Counted from the first letter of the stretch, positions 1 through 7,244 are shown. The stretch: 25,475 nucleotides of DNA from Actinomycetes bacterium (GCA_025464025.1 JAODBP010000009.1:1-25475); one strand, 5' to 3'. Made by a program: numbers and translations. Notes: generated by a model not told the origin, from the letters alone.

Positions 1-220
1 CGAGCGCGGCGTGGGCCTTGCGGGCCGGCACGAAGTCGGCCTCGACACCGAGGTGCACTCGGACCTGGCCGTCCTCGAACCAGCAGCCTCCCCGCTTGGC
101 CAGCTCGGCCGGCTTCGGCACCTGCGGGATGCCGAGCACGCCCTCGTAGAACGCCACCGCCTCGGCCTCGCGGCCGATCGGCATGGCGAGCTGCACGTGG
201 TCGAGTCGGACGACGCGCAT
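1..220 (-). CDS. VOC (glyoxalase/bleomycin-resistance) family protein, 3' part outside window
   Basis: Reading the minus strand from ATG at 220 gives 73 residues beginning MRVVRLDHVQLAMP, followed by a helix with AFYEGVLGIPQV and a strand pair CWFEDGQVRVHLGVE. This is the first beta-alpha-beta-beta-beta module of the vicinal oxygen chelate fold. His8 and the Glu of the HLGVE stretch are at the places where VOC enzymes usually bind metal. The C-terminal half is beyond position 1, so substrate cannot be told; the family includes glyoxalases, dioxygenases and epimerases. It starts 8 nt after the acyl-CoA dehydrogenase stop, so the two are probably one transcript. The family call is firm and the activity is unknown. 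Confidence 0.85.
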   Translation of the reverse strand, partial: MRVVRLDHVQLAMPIGREAEAVAFYEGVLGIPQVPKPAELAKRGGCWFEDGQVRVHLGVEADFVPARKAHAAL

Positions 221-228
221 CACGCAGC

Positions 229-1404
229 TCAGTACGACTTCGGGAGGCCGAGCGACGTGGTCGAGATGAAGTTGAGGACCATCTCGCGGCTGACCGGGGC
301 GATGCGCAGCAGGCGCATCATCCCCCACAGGTCGGCGATGCCGTACTCCGACGCCATGCCGTTCCCGCCGTGGGCCTGGATGGCCGCGTCGAGGGCGTGG
401 AGGCCGGCTTCGGCCGCCGCGTACTTGGCCATGTTCGCCGCCTCGCCCGCCGCCTTCCGGCCTGTCGAATCCGTTCCAGGGTCGTGGTCGTGGAGCCAGG
501 CCGCCTTGGCCGTCATCAGCCGGGCCAGCTCGACCTCGATCTTGGCCTGGGCCAGCGGGTGGGCGACGCCCTGGTGCGACCCGATCGGCACACCCCACAC
601 CTGCCGGTCGCGGGCGTAGGCCGAGGCCCGCTCGAGGGCGTAGCGGGCGATGCCGTTGGCGATGGTGGCCCCGGTGATGCGCTCGGGGTTGAGGCCGAAG
701 AACACCTGGCGCAGGCCGTCGCCCTCGTCGCCGATGAGCCGATCGACCGGCACCTGCACGTCGTCGAAGAACAACGTGTACTGCTTCTCCGGCGCCTTGA
801 TCTCGACGGGGATGAGCTGGCGCTCGAGCCCTGGCGCGTCGGTGTCGATCACCAGCAGCGATAGCTCGGCGTGGCCGGTCGAGGTGTCGGTGCCGGTGCG
901 CACGACGGTGAGCACGCGGGGCGCCTCGTCGACGCCCGAGATGTAGGTCTTGGTGCCGTTGACCCGGTAGACGTCGCCGTCGCGCTTGGCCGTCGTCGAC
1001 ACGTTGTGGCTGTTCGACCCGGCGTCGGGCTCGGTGATGGCGAACACCATCTTCTCGGTGCCGGCCAGGCCGGGCAGCCACTCCTGCTTCTGCGCCTCGG
1101 TGCCGAACCGGTTGATGACCTCGGCGCTGATGGCCGCCGACACGAGGATCAGCAGCAGGGGGCAGCCGGCGGCGGCGACCTCCTCGCACACGATGGCCAG
1201 CTCGCTGATGCCACCGCCCCCACCGCCGTACGCCTCGGGCAGGTGGACGCCGAGGAAGCCGAGCTCGCCCAGGGCGTCCCACAGCTCGTCGGTGCGACCG
1301 TCCGTGCGGGCCTTCTCCTGGAAGTACTCGTGCCCGAAGCCCCGGGCCACCTTGGCGACCGAGTCGCGGAGGAGGGCGTGCTCCTCGCTCTCGCTGAAGT
1401 CCAT
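229..1404 (-). CDS. Acyl-CoA dehydrogenase family protein
   Basis: This is a 391-aa FAD-dependent acyl-CoA dehydrogenase of full family length. It would oxidise an acyl-CoA thioester at C2-C3 and pass electrons to ETF. Visible marks are the helical N-terminal domain (1-115), the flavin/substrate loop FAITEPDAGSNSHN (121-134), the middle beta domain to about 230, and the C-terminal helical domain with AYARDRQVWGVPI and QAHGGNGM (343-350). The usual C-terminal YEGT catalytic segment is absent: residues 368-375 read IAPVSREM. Glu241 in NPERIT lies where isovaleryl-CoA and long-chain dehydrogenases carry their catalytic base, so it is the likely base (inference). The ATG at 1404 has no Shine-Dalgarno but has a TAGCAT box 6 nt upstream. 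Substrate is not predictable. Confidence 0.95.
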   Translation of the reverse strand: MDFSESEEHALLRDSVAKVARGFGHEYFQEKARTDGRTDELWDALGELGFLGVHLPEAYGGGGGGISELAIVCEEVAAAGCPLLLILVSAAISAEVINRFGTEAQKQEWLPGLAGTEKMVFAITEPDAGSNSHNVSTTAKRDGDVYRVNGTKTYISGVDEAPRVLTVVRTGTDTSTGHAELSLLVIDTDAPGLERQLIPVEIKAPEKQYTLFFDDVQVPVDRLIGDEGDGLRQVFFGLNPERITGATIANGIARYALERASAYARDRQVWGVPIGSHQGVAHPLAQAKIEVELARLMTAKAAWLHDHDPGTDSTGRKAAGEAANMAKYAAAEAGLHALDAAIQAHGGNGMASEYGIADLWGMMRLLRIAPVSREMVLNFISTTSLGLPKSY

Positions 1405-1410
1405 CGCCGG

Positions 1411-1416
1411 ATGCTA
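1411..1416 (-). promoter_or_regulatory. Putative -10 box (TAGCAT) of the acyl-CoA dehydrogenase, leaderless type
   Basis: On the minus strand TAGCAT ends 6 nt before the ATG at 1404. This matches the actinobacterial TAnnnT -10 element at a distance that would put the transcript start on or next to the start codon. No clear -35 is visible. Confidence 0.5.
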
Positions 1417-1421
1417 GCGGT

Positions 1422-1440
1422 CGTTCACAACCCACGAACG
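1422..1440. promoter_or_regulatory. Inverted repeat CGTTC-N9-GAACG between divergent genes, candidate operator
   Basis: The repeat lies in the middle of the 62-nt region separating the divergent acyl-CoA dehydrogenase and MFS starts. On each side there is a GCTAGC hexamer (1413-1418 and 1452-1457) holding the presumed -10 boxes. The symmetric layout suits a dimeric repressor controlling both genes. The arms are only 5 bp, so chance is possible. Confidence 0.35.
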
Positions 1441-1453
1441 GGCCGCCGACTGC

Positions 1454-1459
1454 TAGCAA
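1454..1459 (+). promoter_or_regulatory. Putative -10 box (TAGCAA) of the MFS gene
   Basis: TAGCAA ends 7 nt before the GTG at 1467 and no ribosome binding site is visible. The arrangement mirrors the divergent TAGCAT box and suggests a leaderless transcript. Confidence 0.4.
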
Positions 1460-1466
1460 CGTCGCG

Positions 1467-2714
1467 GTGCACGGGGGGACGGAGGGCGGGAAGACGTTCG
1501 CGTCGCTCGCCTACCCCGAGTACCGCCGGCTCTGGATCAGCGGCCTGATCGTGTTCATGGCCGTGAACGCCCAGGGCATCGCCCGCGGCTGGCTGGCCAA
1601 GGAGATCACCGGCACCAACGCCGGTCTCGGCGGCGTGCTCCTCGGCTTCGGCCTGGCCATGCTCATCGCCACGCCGGTCGGCGGCGTGCTGGCCGATCGG
1701 CTCAACAAGCGCACGCTGATCTTCCTCGCCCACGTGCTGCTGGCCATCTCGTCGCTCTGGATCGGCCTGGCCATCGTGTTCGACGTCGTCGCCTACTGGA
1801 TGCTCATCGCCTCGGGCGCCGTCCAGGCCGTCGCCTTCGGCCTGTACGGACCGGCCCGCATGGCGTTCATCGCCGAGCTGGTCGAGGGCGACAACATGAA
1901 CAACGCCATCGTGCTGGGCCAGATGAGCTCGGAAGCCATGCGCATCGTCGGCCCGACGACCGCCGGCATGGCCATCGGCGCCGCGGCGTGGGGCACCCAA
2001 GCCGTCTTCCTCGTGTGTGCCGGCCTGTGCGGGCTGGCGACCGTCCTCGGCCTGTTCCTCCCGCTCGGCGCGCCGAACGGCGATCGACCCGACCGCACCC
2101 CGCTGGCCGAGATGCGCGACGGCATCAGCTACGTCCGCCACCGGGCCGACCTCAGCCTGCTCATGGCCTGCTCGCTCGGCGTGATCATGCTCGCCTACCC
2201 CTACCTCGCCTTCCTGCCGACGCTGGCCGACGACGTGTTCCACAACGGCTCGTCGGGCTACGGCATCCTCTCGGCCTGCTCGGCCGTCGGCGCCGTGTCG
2301 GCCGGCCTCTTCACCGCCGGGAGGGGCGGCCGGCTCGAGCCGTGGCGGATGGCGACGATCGCCGGCGTGGGCTTCGGCGTCGGCCTCATCTGCCTCTCGA
2401 TCGCCCCGCTGTTCGCCGTCGCCATGGTGATCCTCGCCTTCGTCGGCGGCTCGTCGCTCACCTTCGAGACGACCACGCAGTCGCTCCTCCTCAGCCTCAG
2501 CGACTTCGAGTATCACGGCCGCATCCAGTCGATCGTGATGCTCGGCTACAGCGGCTTCGGCATCGTCGCCCTGCCCCTCGGCATCTGCGCCGACGCCTTC
2601 GGCCTGCGCCCGACGCTCGCCGGCATGGGCGTCGCCGTCCTCGTGATCATCGCCGTGTTCACCAGCCGCCGGCAGCAGATCGTCGAGCGCGAGCTCCTGC
2701 TCGACCTGGGCTAA
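1467..2714 (+). CDS. MFS transporter of the EntS/MFS_3-like group
   Basis: The 415-aa protein has 11-12 predicted hydrophobic helices in two halves joined by a polar loop around 195-225. MFS motif A, GGVLADRLNKRTL, is at 72-84 after helix 2. The segment GPARMAFIAELV...NNAIVLGQMSSEAMRIVGP is typical of MFS_3 exporters related to enterobactin exporter EntS and macrolide pumps. It probably expels a small hydrophobic molecule by proton antiport; the substrate is unknown. The GTG start gives VHGGTEGGKTFASLAYPEYRR, where the last part is the usual entry to helix 1. The gene is divergent from the acyl-CoA dehydrogenase and followed 30 nt later by a membrane protein gene on the same strand, so a two-gene operon is likely. 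Confidence 0.92.
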   Translation: MHGGTEGGKTFASLAYPEYRRLWISGLIVFMAVNAQGIARGWLAKEITGTNAGLGGVLLGFGLAMLIATPVGGVLADRLNKRTLIFLAHVLLAISSLWIGLAIVFDVVAYWMLIASGAVQAVAFGLYGPARMAFIAELVEGDNMNNAIVLGQMSSEAMRIVGPTTAGMAIGAAAWGTQAVFLVCAGLCGLATVLGLFLPLGAPNGDRPDRTPLAEMRDGISYVRHRADLSLLMACSLGVIMLAYPYLAFLPTLADDVFHNGSSGYGILSACSAVGAVSAGLFTAGRGGRLEPWRMATIAGVGFGVGLICLSIAPLFAVAMVILAFVGGSSLTFETTTQSLLLSLSDFEYHGRIQSIVMLGYSGFGIVALPLGICADAFGLRPTLAGMGVAVLVIIAVFTSRRQQIVERELLLDLG

Positions 2715-2744
2715 GCAGGCATCCAGGACCCACCGAGGAGGGCC

Positions 2745-3830
2745 ATGCCGACCGAGGACGCCATCGATGCTGCCGAGGAGCGGGCCGCCATGCGGGCGTT
2801 CCTCCAGCGCTGCGAGGTCCGGCTCTCGACGATCCACCGGGTGGCGACGGCCCTGCTGTCGGGCGCGGGGATCCTGGTGCTCCTCCCCTACGTCCAGCGC
2901 GACGCGGTCGTGTCGGTGCTCCGAGCCCTGCTGCACGGGCCGCTCAGCGCCTCCCGCCTGCTGCTGGCGGCCGCCGTCGTCGACTCGATCGCCCTGGCCC
3001 TGACGCTGCTGTGGCTCGTCATCCAGCAGCTCACCCGGTTCTACTTCCACGCCAACCACATCCGCCTGGACGGGACCGAGACCTTCACCCCGCGGTTCAC
3101 CCTCACCGGCATCCGCCTGCCCCTCGACGAGCTCGGCCCCGAGGCCACCGCGGAGTACGAGGCGCTGCGCGGCGCCGCCCCGAACGTCGAGCTCCTCGTC
3201 CCGTCGAACAAGCGCGGGCGCGAGCGGATCGACCGGCAGCTCAGCGCCTACCCCGCGCTGCGGTCGACCCACGAGCGATCCGACGGCGACCGCGTCGATG
3301 CCCTGCTCGAGCTGGCGGCGGCCCGCCGGCGCCCCCTCATCGAGGAGGTCGTGAAGATCGAGCACGGCATGGCCCGCCACATGCTGCGGCTCCAGGTGGT
3401 CGTGCTCCGGTACGTGAAGGCGCTGCTGGTCGTCGTGATCACCGTCCCGGCCAGCTTCGTGGCCGCCACCGCGGCCAGCGACCCCGCCGGCCTGAGCGTG
3501 CCCGACCAACGCTGGATCGCGCTGACCATGGCGCTCTGGGCGCCGATCACGATCCTCGTGGTCACCTCGCCGGTCCGCTGGATCGAAGGGCTGCTGCGGG
3601 CCGAAGGGGCCGTGGCCTCGACGGTGCGCGACGACCCCGAGCTGACCCGGGTCGAGGACCTGGCCGCCTACATGGCGCTTGGCGGGTGGGTCGCCGCCTT
3701 CGCCGGCCTGCTCGTGCTCCTCGTCCACCACCCCGTCACCGGCGGCGCTGCGGTGGGATGCACCGCGGGGGCGCTCGGCTCGGTCGCCCTCCTCGCCGCC
3801 GCCCTCTGGCGCTGGCGGGGGCCGTCGTGA
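2745..3830 (+). CDS. Multi-pass membrane protein of unknown function
   Basis: This 361-aa protein was not recognised. It starts at ATG 2745 with a strong Shine-Dalgarno, GAGGAGGG at 2735-2742. Hydrophobic segments are visible at about 35-52, 72-97, 222-243, 256-273 and a pair at 315-355. Between the second and third lies a polar domain of some 120 residues (about 100-220) rich in Arg and Glu, which would face one side of the membrane. The C-terminus ends in a helix and WRWRGPS. It is placed after the MFS exporter, so it may be an accessory membrane factor, but this is only context. The gene is convergent with the next one, with a single base between the stops. Codon use matches the neighbours. 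Confidence 0.8.
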   Translation: MPTEDAIDAAEERAAMRAFLQRCEVRLSTIHRVATALLSGAGILVLLPYVQRDAVVSVLRALLHGPLSASRLLLAAAVVDSIALALTLLWLVIQQLTRFYFHANHIRLDGTETFTPRFTLTGIRLPLDELGPEATAEYEALRGAAPNVELLVPSNKRGRERIDRQLSAYPALRSTHERSDGDRVDALLELAAARRRPLIEEVVKIEHGMARHMLRLQVVVLRYVKALLVVVITVPASFVAATAASDPAGLSVPDQRWIALTMALWAPITILVVTSPVRWIEGLLRAEGAVASTVRDDPELTRVEDLAAYMALGGWVAAFAGLLVLLVHHPVTGGAAVGCTAGALGSVALLAAALWRWRGPS

Positions 3831-3831
3831 G

Positions 3832-4215
3832 CTAGCTGCCCGACTCCCACTCGACCCCGGGGAGGGTGGCGGCCCAGATCTCGGCCAGCCGGCCGTCCTC
3901 GATCCGGTGGATCACCATCCACGTCATCGTCGAGCCCTCGATGTGCTCGATGTTGAGGCCCCGGCTCGTGGCCCTCGACCACACCTTGTCGCCGGCCACG
4001 ACCTCGTCGTCGATGGTCGTGACGGCACCCCGGAGGATGCGCTGGGTCTGCACCAGCTTCTGCTTGTACTCCTCGTGCGACAGGCGCTCGGTGCCCAGGC
4101 CGGTGTGCCGGGTGTAGGGGTCGGTGCAGAGCTCGTCGACGATGCTGAGGTCGCCCTCGCGCCAGATGCCGTCCCACCACCGACGGACCAGCGCCCGTGC
4201 ATCGTCGTCGCCCAC
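3832..4215 (-). CDS. NTF2-like / SnoaL-like polyketide cyclase family protein
   Basis: The product has 127 aa with a GTG start. It shows the SnoaL/NTF2-like pattern: an N-terminal helix (ALVRRWWDGIWREGDLSIVDELC), then YTRHTG, a helix with EEYKQKL, and strands with TIDDEVVAGDKVWSRATSRG and a C-terminal IHRIEDGRLAEIWAA. The last stretch is characteristic of the SnoaL-like (ester cyclase-like) branch. The fold makes a cone-shaped pocket used by hydratases, cyclases and isomerases, and many members have no known reaction. No Shine-Dalgarno is seen; a TATGCT box lies 8 nt upstream of the GTG. It is divergent from an amidohydrolase, so the pair may act on the same small metabolite (inference). Confidence 0.85.
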   Translation of the reverse strand: MGDDDARALVRRWWDGIWREGDLSIVDELCTDPYTRHTGLGTERLSHEEYKQKLVQTQRILRGAVTTIDDEVVAGDKVWSRATSRGLNIEHIEGSTMTWMVIHRIEDGRLAEIWAATLPGVEWESGS

Positions 4216-4223
4216 GGCGCGGG

Positions 4224-4229
4224 AGCATA
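4224..4229 (-). promoter_or_regulatory. Putative -10 box (TATGCT) of the SnoaL-like gene
   Basis: TATGCT on the minus strand ends 8 nt before the GTG at 4215. It overlaps the left arm of the inverted repeat CATAC-N7-GTATG (4226-4242). Confidence 0.5.
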
Positions 4230-4242
4230 CGGCCCACGTATG
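4226..4242. promoter_or_regulatory. Inverted repeat CATAC-N7-GTATG joining two divergent -10 boxes
   Basis: Both arms are parts of opposing -10 elements, TATGCT for the leftward and TATGGT for the rightward gene. The whole intergenic region is only 38 nt, so one bound protein would cover both promoters. The symmetry may simply reflect two promoters back to back. Confidence 0.35.
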
Positions 4243-4244
4243 GT
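4239..4244 (+). promoter_or_regulatory. Putative -10 box (TATGGT) of the amidohydrolase
   Basis: TATGGT ends 9 nt before the GTG at 4254, which has no Shine-Dalgarno. The spacing supports this GTG as the start rather than codons further upstream, which would lie inside the divergent gene. Confidence 0.5.
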
Positions 4245-4253
4245 CCCGACCCT

Positions 4254-5045
4254 GTGATCGTCGACAGCCACACCCACGTCATGTCCACCGACACCGACCG
4301 GTACCCGACCCGGTCCGACCTGGGCTACTGGTTCCACGGGGCCGGCGACGTCGCTTCGCTCCTCGCCGCCATGGACGACGCCGACGTCGACCAGGCCGTG
4401 CTCGTGCAGTTCGTGGGCGGCTACGGCTACGACTGCACCTACGCCGCCGACGCCGTGGCCGCCGGCGACGGCCGCCTCCGCCTCTGCGTGGCCGTCGACA
4501 TGTACGGGGCCGACCCGGCCGCCGACCTGCGCGCCCTCGCCACGTCCGCCTCGCCCCAGGTCGTCCGGGTGTTCGGGGTCGGCGCCGACGATCCGGTGTG
4601 GCTCACGGACGGCCGGGCGGCCGCCGTGTGGGCCGCGGCGGCGGAGACCGGCATCGGCATCGTGGCCACCCTCTGGGATCGCGACCTCCACCACCTCCGC
4701 CCCCTCGTCGAGGCCCACCCCGCGGTCACCGTGGCCGTCGACCACTGCGGCTTCGTCGACTTCTCGGGCGACGTCTCCCCGCTCCTCGACCTGGCCGACC
4801 TGCCCGCCGTGCACGTGAAGATCTCGTCCCACGTCCTCGGCCCGCTCGAGGAGCCGGCCGTCGCCGTCGACCTGCTCGCCGACCGGTTCGGTGCCGATCG
4901 CCTCGTCTGGGGCTCCGACTACCCCCAGACCGAGGGCACCTACGCCGGCATGGTCGAGCTGGCCCGGCGCGCCGCCCGCCACCTCGGGGAAGGCGAAAGA
5001 GACGACTTCCTGGGCGGTACCGCCCGACGCCTCTGGTTCGGGTGA
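4254..5045 (+). CDS. Amidohydrolase family 2 protein (metal-dependent TIM-barrel hydrolase)
   Basis: The 263-aa product starts VIVDSHTHVMS, the metal-binding HxH strand 1 of amidohydrolase family 2. Later marks are VDHCGF (strand with a metal-ligand or active-site His), VHVKIS (possible Lys strand), WGSDYPQTEG with the Asp of the last strand, and the terminal FLGGTARRLWFG helix. Members of this family (PF04909) are decarboxylases such as gamma-resorcylate and ACMS decarboxylase, or lactone hydrolases; which one applies cannot be read here. The GTG start was chosen because DSHTH normally lies within ten residues of the N-terminus and because a -10 box is positioned for it. It is divergent from a SnoaL-like gene. 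Confidence 0.92.
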   Translation: MIVDSHTHVMSTDTDRYPTRSDLGYWFHGAGDVASLLAAMDDADVDQAVLVQFVGGYGYDCTYAADAVAAGDGRLRLCVAVDMYGADPAADLRALATSASPQVVRVFGVGADDPVWLTDGRAAAVWAAAAETGIGIVATLWDRDLHHLRPLVEAHPAVTVAVDHCGFVDFSGDVSPLLDLADLPAVHVKISSHVLGPLEEPAVAVDLLADRFGADRLVWGSDYPQTEGTYAGMVELARRAARHLGEGERDDFLGGTARRLWFG

Positions 5046-5104
5046 TCGCGGACAGGAGGGGAGTCACTTCGCTTACCGGGCGGATTCGGTGGCAAGCTTC
5101 TGCC

Positions 5105-5329
5105 GTGGCCCACCACGACCTGGTCGACGTCTCCGTGTCGGTCGAGGGCGGGGCGCGCCAGTACGTCGGTCGCTGCCGCTGCGGCTGGGAGAGCCCGGCC
5201 TGCGCCACCGCCGTGCACGCCCTGGCCCTGGTCGAGGACCACGGCGCCCGGTCCCGCCTCCGCTCGCGGCGCCGCCCCGACCGCAGCGATGCCACCGCCC
5301 GCCCCGGGTCGGAGCGCACGCCCGGCTAG
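5105..5329 (+). CDS. Small CxCGW-motif protein, unknown function
   Basis: This 74-aa frame starts at GTG 5105, 59 nt after the amidohydrolase stop. The N-terminal half, VAHHDLVDVSVSVEGG then RQYVGRCRCGWESPA, followed by a helix with HALALVEDH, is a coherent small fold. The CRCGW knuckle with a later Cys and His resembles short actinobacterial zinc-ribbon-like hypotheticals. The C-terminus is a basic tail (RSRLRSRRRPDRS). No good Shine-Dalgarno or TAnnnT box is seen, so start and reality are moderately supported. The opposite-strand frames are less protein-like. Function is not known; metal or nucleic-acid binding would be a guess from the motif and charge. Confidence 0.55.
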   Translation: MAHHDLVDVSVSVEGGARQYVGRCRCGWESPACATAVHALALVEDHGARSRLRSRRRPDRSDATARPGSERTPG

Positions 5330-5345
5330 AGCGCCCGGGCCCCCG

Positions 5346-5495
5346 CTCGCTGGTGAGGAGGACGGCGATCTCGCCCTCGGCATCGCTCGACCAGGCCGCC
5401 AGCCGGTCCCGCACGAACTCGCGGGCGAACGAGGCGCTGGCCGGCGTCACATCGAGCTCGGTGCGGGCCTCGGAGGCCATCGCCGCGGCGCCCAC
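5346..5495 (-). pseudogene. Truncated N-terminus of an RsbW-like anti-sigma / HATPase protein
   Basis: From GTG 5495 the minus strand encodes about 50 residues including ELDVTPASASFAREFVRD, a Trp-containing helix end and AVLLTSE. This is the opening of RsbW/SpoIIAB-like HATPase regulators, in which an ARxFVR helix leads into L(L/V)SELVTNAVxH. Here the sequence stops matching exactly at TSE and the N box (the Mg-ATP binding Asn helix) is missing. The frame then runs on as RGPGRSSRA into the antisense of the small CxCGW gene. No other frame nearby restores LVTNA, so it is a deletion remnant rather than a frameshift. The TAGCCA box 6 nt before the GTG survives. The family call rests on short but characteristic similarity. 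Confidence 0.6.
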
Positions 5496-5501
5496 GCCGC
5501 C

Positions 5502-5507
5502 TGGCTA
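5502..5507 (-). promoter_or_regulatory. Putative -10 box (TAGCCA) of the RsbW-like remnant
   Basis: On the minus strand TAGCCA ends 6 nt before the GTG at 5495. It faces the ClC promoter 19 nt away. Confidence 0.4.
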
Positions 5508-5526
5508 CCCCCCGTTGCGGACCCGG

Positions 5527-5532
5527 TAGGGT
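5527..5532 (+). promoter_or_regulatory. Putative -10 box (TAGGGT) of the ClC gene
   Basis: TAGGGT ends 8 nt before the ATG at 5541 and no Shine-Dalgarno precedes that ATG, which fits a leaderless transcript. This supports 5541 as the start over the longer upstream frame. Confidence 0.5.
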
Positions 5533-5540
5533 CCGCCGAG

Positions 5541-7211
5541 ATGGCACCCCGACGGGAGCGGCTCGCAGCGCTCGGTCGACGGACGCGCCAGGTGGTCGTC
5601 CTCGCCGCCCTCACCGGCGTCCTGACCGGCGGCACCGTCGCCCTCTTCGACTGGGCGGTCAAGGGCCAGATGCTCGACCGCCTCCTCGACGCCCCCCGCG
5701 CCGTCCAGGTCGGTGCGCCCCTCGTCGGGCTCCTGCTGGCCGCCGCCATCCTGCGCTGGATGGGCGGCGGCTCCCCGTCGACCGCGGACGAGTACATCCA
5801 GAACTTCCACGACCAGGGCCGCCGCCTCCCCCTGCGACCGGTGCCGGCCCGGCTCCTGGCCAGCGCCGCCACGCTCGGCTTCGGCGGCGCCATGGGCTTC
5901 GAGGGCCCGTCGATCTACCTCGGCGCGGCGATCGGCTCGGGCCTCCAGGCCCGCCTGTCGCGGTTCTTCTCCCGGGAGGACGCCAAGGTCCTGCTCGTCT
6001 GCGGCGCAGCGGCGGGCGTGGCCGCGATCTTCAAGGCGCCGGCCACCGGCCTGGTGTTCGCGCTCGAAGTGCCGTACCAGGAGGATGTCGCCCGGCGGAT
6101 GCTGCTGCCGGCCGGCATCGCCGCCGCCGTCTCCTACGTGACCTTCGTGAGCTTCGCCGGCACGGCACCCCTGCTGGCGGTGAAGGGCACGCCGCCGTTC
6201 GACCTCCGTGACCTGGGCGGCGCCGCCCTGCTCGGCCTCACCTGCGGCGTCGGCGCCCGGCTCTACACCCAGGCCGTCGTGCGGGCCAAGCGGTGGTCGG
6301 CCGGCCAGCCGCCGTTCCTCCGGGCCGCGCTGGCCGGCACCGGGCTCGCCGGGCTCGCCGTCACCTCGTTCGCCGTGTTCGACCGCGGCCTCACGCTCGG
6401 GGCCGGCTACGACAACCTCGAGTGGGCGTTCGACCCGAAGCGGTCGATCGCCCTCGTGCTGCTCCTCCTCGCCATGCGCACGATGGCGACGATGCTCACC
6501 GTGGCCGGCGGCGGGGCCGGCGGGCTGTTCATCCCGCTCGTCGTCGAGGGTGCCCTCATCGGGCGGGTCATGGGCGGCCTGTTCCGCACGGCGTCGTCGG
6601 GCAGCAACTTCTTCCCGCTCGTCGGCGTGTCGGCGTTCCTCGGCGCCGGCTACCGGGTGCCCCTGGCCGGGGTGATGTTCGCCGCCGAAGCCACTGGCCG
6701 GCCCGGCTTCATCGTCCCCGGGGTGATCGCCTCGATGGTTGCCCAGCTGTTCATGGGCCGGTCGTCGGCATCGCCGTACCAGGTGGCCCGTCGAGCCGGG
6801 CACCTCGAACGGCGCTTCGTGCTCCCCCTCCGCACCGCGCTGGTCACCGACGGGCCGACGGTCCCGCCCGACACCACCGTCGAGGAGTTCGTCTGGCAGC
6901 ACCTCCTCGGGAAGCGCCAGTTGGCCGTGCCCGTGGTCGACGGGGCCCGCTACCTCGGGGTCATGCGGATCGACGAGGCCATGTCCGTCGACCGGGAGAC
7001 CTGGCCGGGCACGACCGTGCGTCAGACCATGCGGACCGACTTCCCCACCATCGGCCCCGACGCCCTCCTGCACGACGCCCTCGTCGTCATGGAGGAAGCC
7101 GACGTCGACCTGCTGCCGGTGGTCGAGGGTGAGACCTTCGTCGGCGTGGTGACGACCGACGAGATCCTCAGCCTGGACGAGATCCTGGGTCGGGCCGAAG
7201 GCGAGACCTGA
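5541..7211 (+). CDS. ClC-type chloride channel/antiporter with C-terminal CBS pair
   Basis: The 556-aa integral membrane protein moves chloride or a similar anion, probably in exchange for protons. ClC landmarks in order: GGGSPST (75-81) in place of the usual GSGIP, GFEGPS (119-124) with gating Glu121, GAAAGVAAIFKAP (155-167), FALE with Glu176 where the internal proton glutamate of exchangers sits, GGLFIP (327-332, the GxFxP selectivity loop), and AGYRVPLAGVMFAAEATG. Having both glutamates favours an antiporter over a channel (inference). Two CBS domains occupy about 430-548 (AVPVVDGARYLGV; LLPVVEGETFVGVVTTDEI) and may bind adenine nucleotides. The start was chosen at ATG 5541 because the longer frame overlaps other features and reads as out-of-frame coding. 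Nothing nearby indicates the physiological role. Confidence 0.95.
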   Translation: MAPRRERLAALGRRTRQVVVLAALTGVLTGGTVALFDWAVKGQMLDRLLDAPRAVQVGAPLVGLLLAAAILRWMGGGSPSTADEYIQNFHDQGRRLPLRPVPARLLASAATLGFGGAMGFEGPSIYLGAAIGSGLQARLSRFFSREDAKVLLVCGAAAGVAAIFKAPATGLVFALEVPYQEDVARRMLLPAGIAAAVSYVTFVSFAGTAPLLAVKGTPPFDLRDLGGAALLGLTCGVGARLYTQAVVRAKRWSAGQPPFLRAALAGTGLAGLAVTSFAVFDRGLTLGAGYDNLEWAFDPKRSIALVLLLLAMRTMATMLTVAGGGAGGLFIPLVVEGALIGRVMGGLFRTASSGSNFFPLVGVSAFLGAGYRVPLAGVMFAAEATGRPGFIVPGVIASMVAQLFMGRSSASPYQVARRAGHLERRFVLPLRTALVTDGPTVPPDTTVEEFVWQHLLGKRQLAVPVVDGARYLGVMRIDEAMSVDRETWPGTTVRQTMRTDFPTIGPDALLHDALVVMEEADVDLLPVVEGETFVGVVTTDEILSLDEILGRAEGET

Positions 7212-7217
7212 TCGCCG
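7199..7217. repeat. Left copy of a 19-bp exact direct repeat
   Basis: AGGCGAGACCTGATCGCCG spans the ClC stop codon here and recurs unchanged at 7715-7733, across the C-terminal codons of the ATP-grasp gene. The copies are 516 bp apart and in different coding contexts, so protein homology does not explain the identity. Confidence 0.8.
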
Positions 7218-7219
7218 GA

Positions 7220-7244
7220 GACGGGGTCGAGGTATCGCCCCGTC
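7220..7244 (+). terminator. GC hairpin after ClC, candidate terminator
   Basis: GACGGGG and CCCCGTC form a perfect 7-bp stem around an 11-nt loop, starting 8 nt past the ClC stop. There is no T tract, so an L-shaped GC-only terminator or a transcript end-stabilising hairpin is more likely than a classical intrinsic terminator. Confidence 0.45.

Noticed and set aside
1425..3731. A 768-residue open frame on the minus strand opposite the MFS and membrane-protein genes
   Set aside because: It is antisense to two clear membrane proteins and its translation is a His/Asp/Gly/Arg-rich low-complexity string, typical of GC-rich shadow frames.
4940..5383. Minus-strand frames opposite the amidohydrolase end and the CxCGW gene
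   Set aside because: Only the 5346-5495 portion resembles a protein family; the rest is antisense of better-supported genes.
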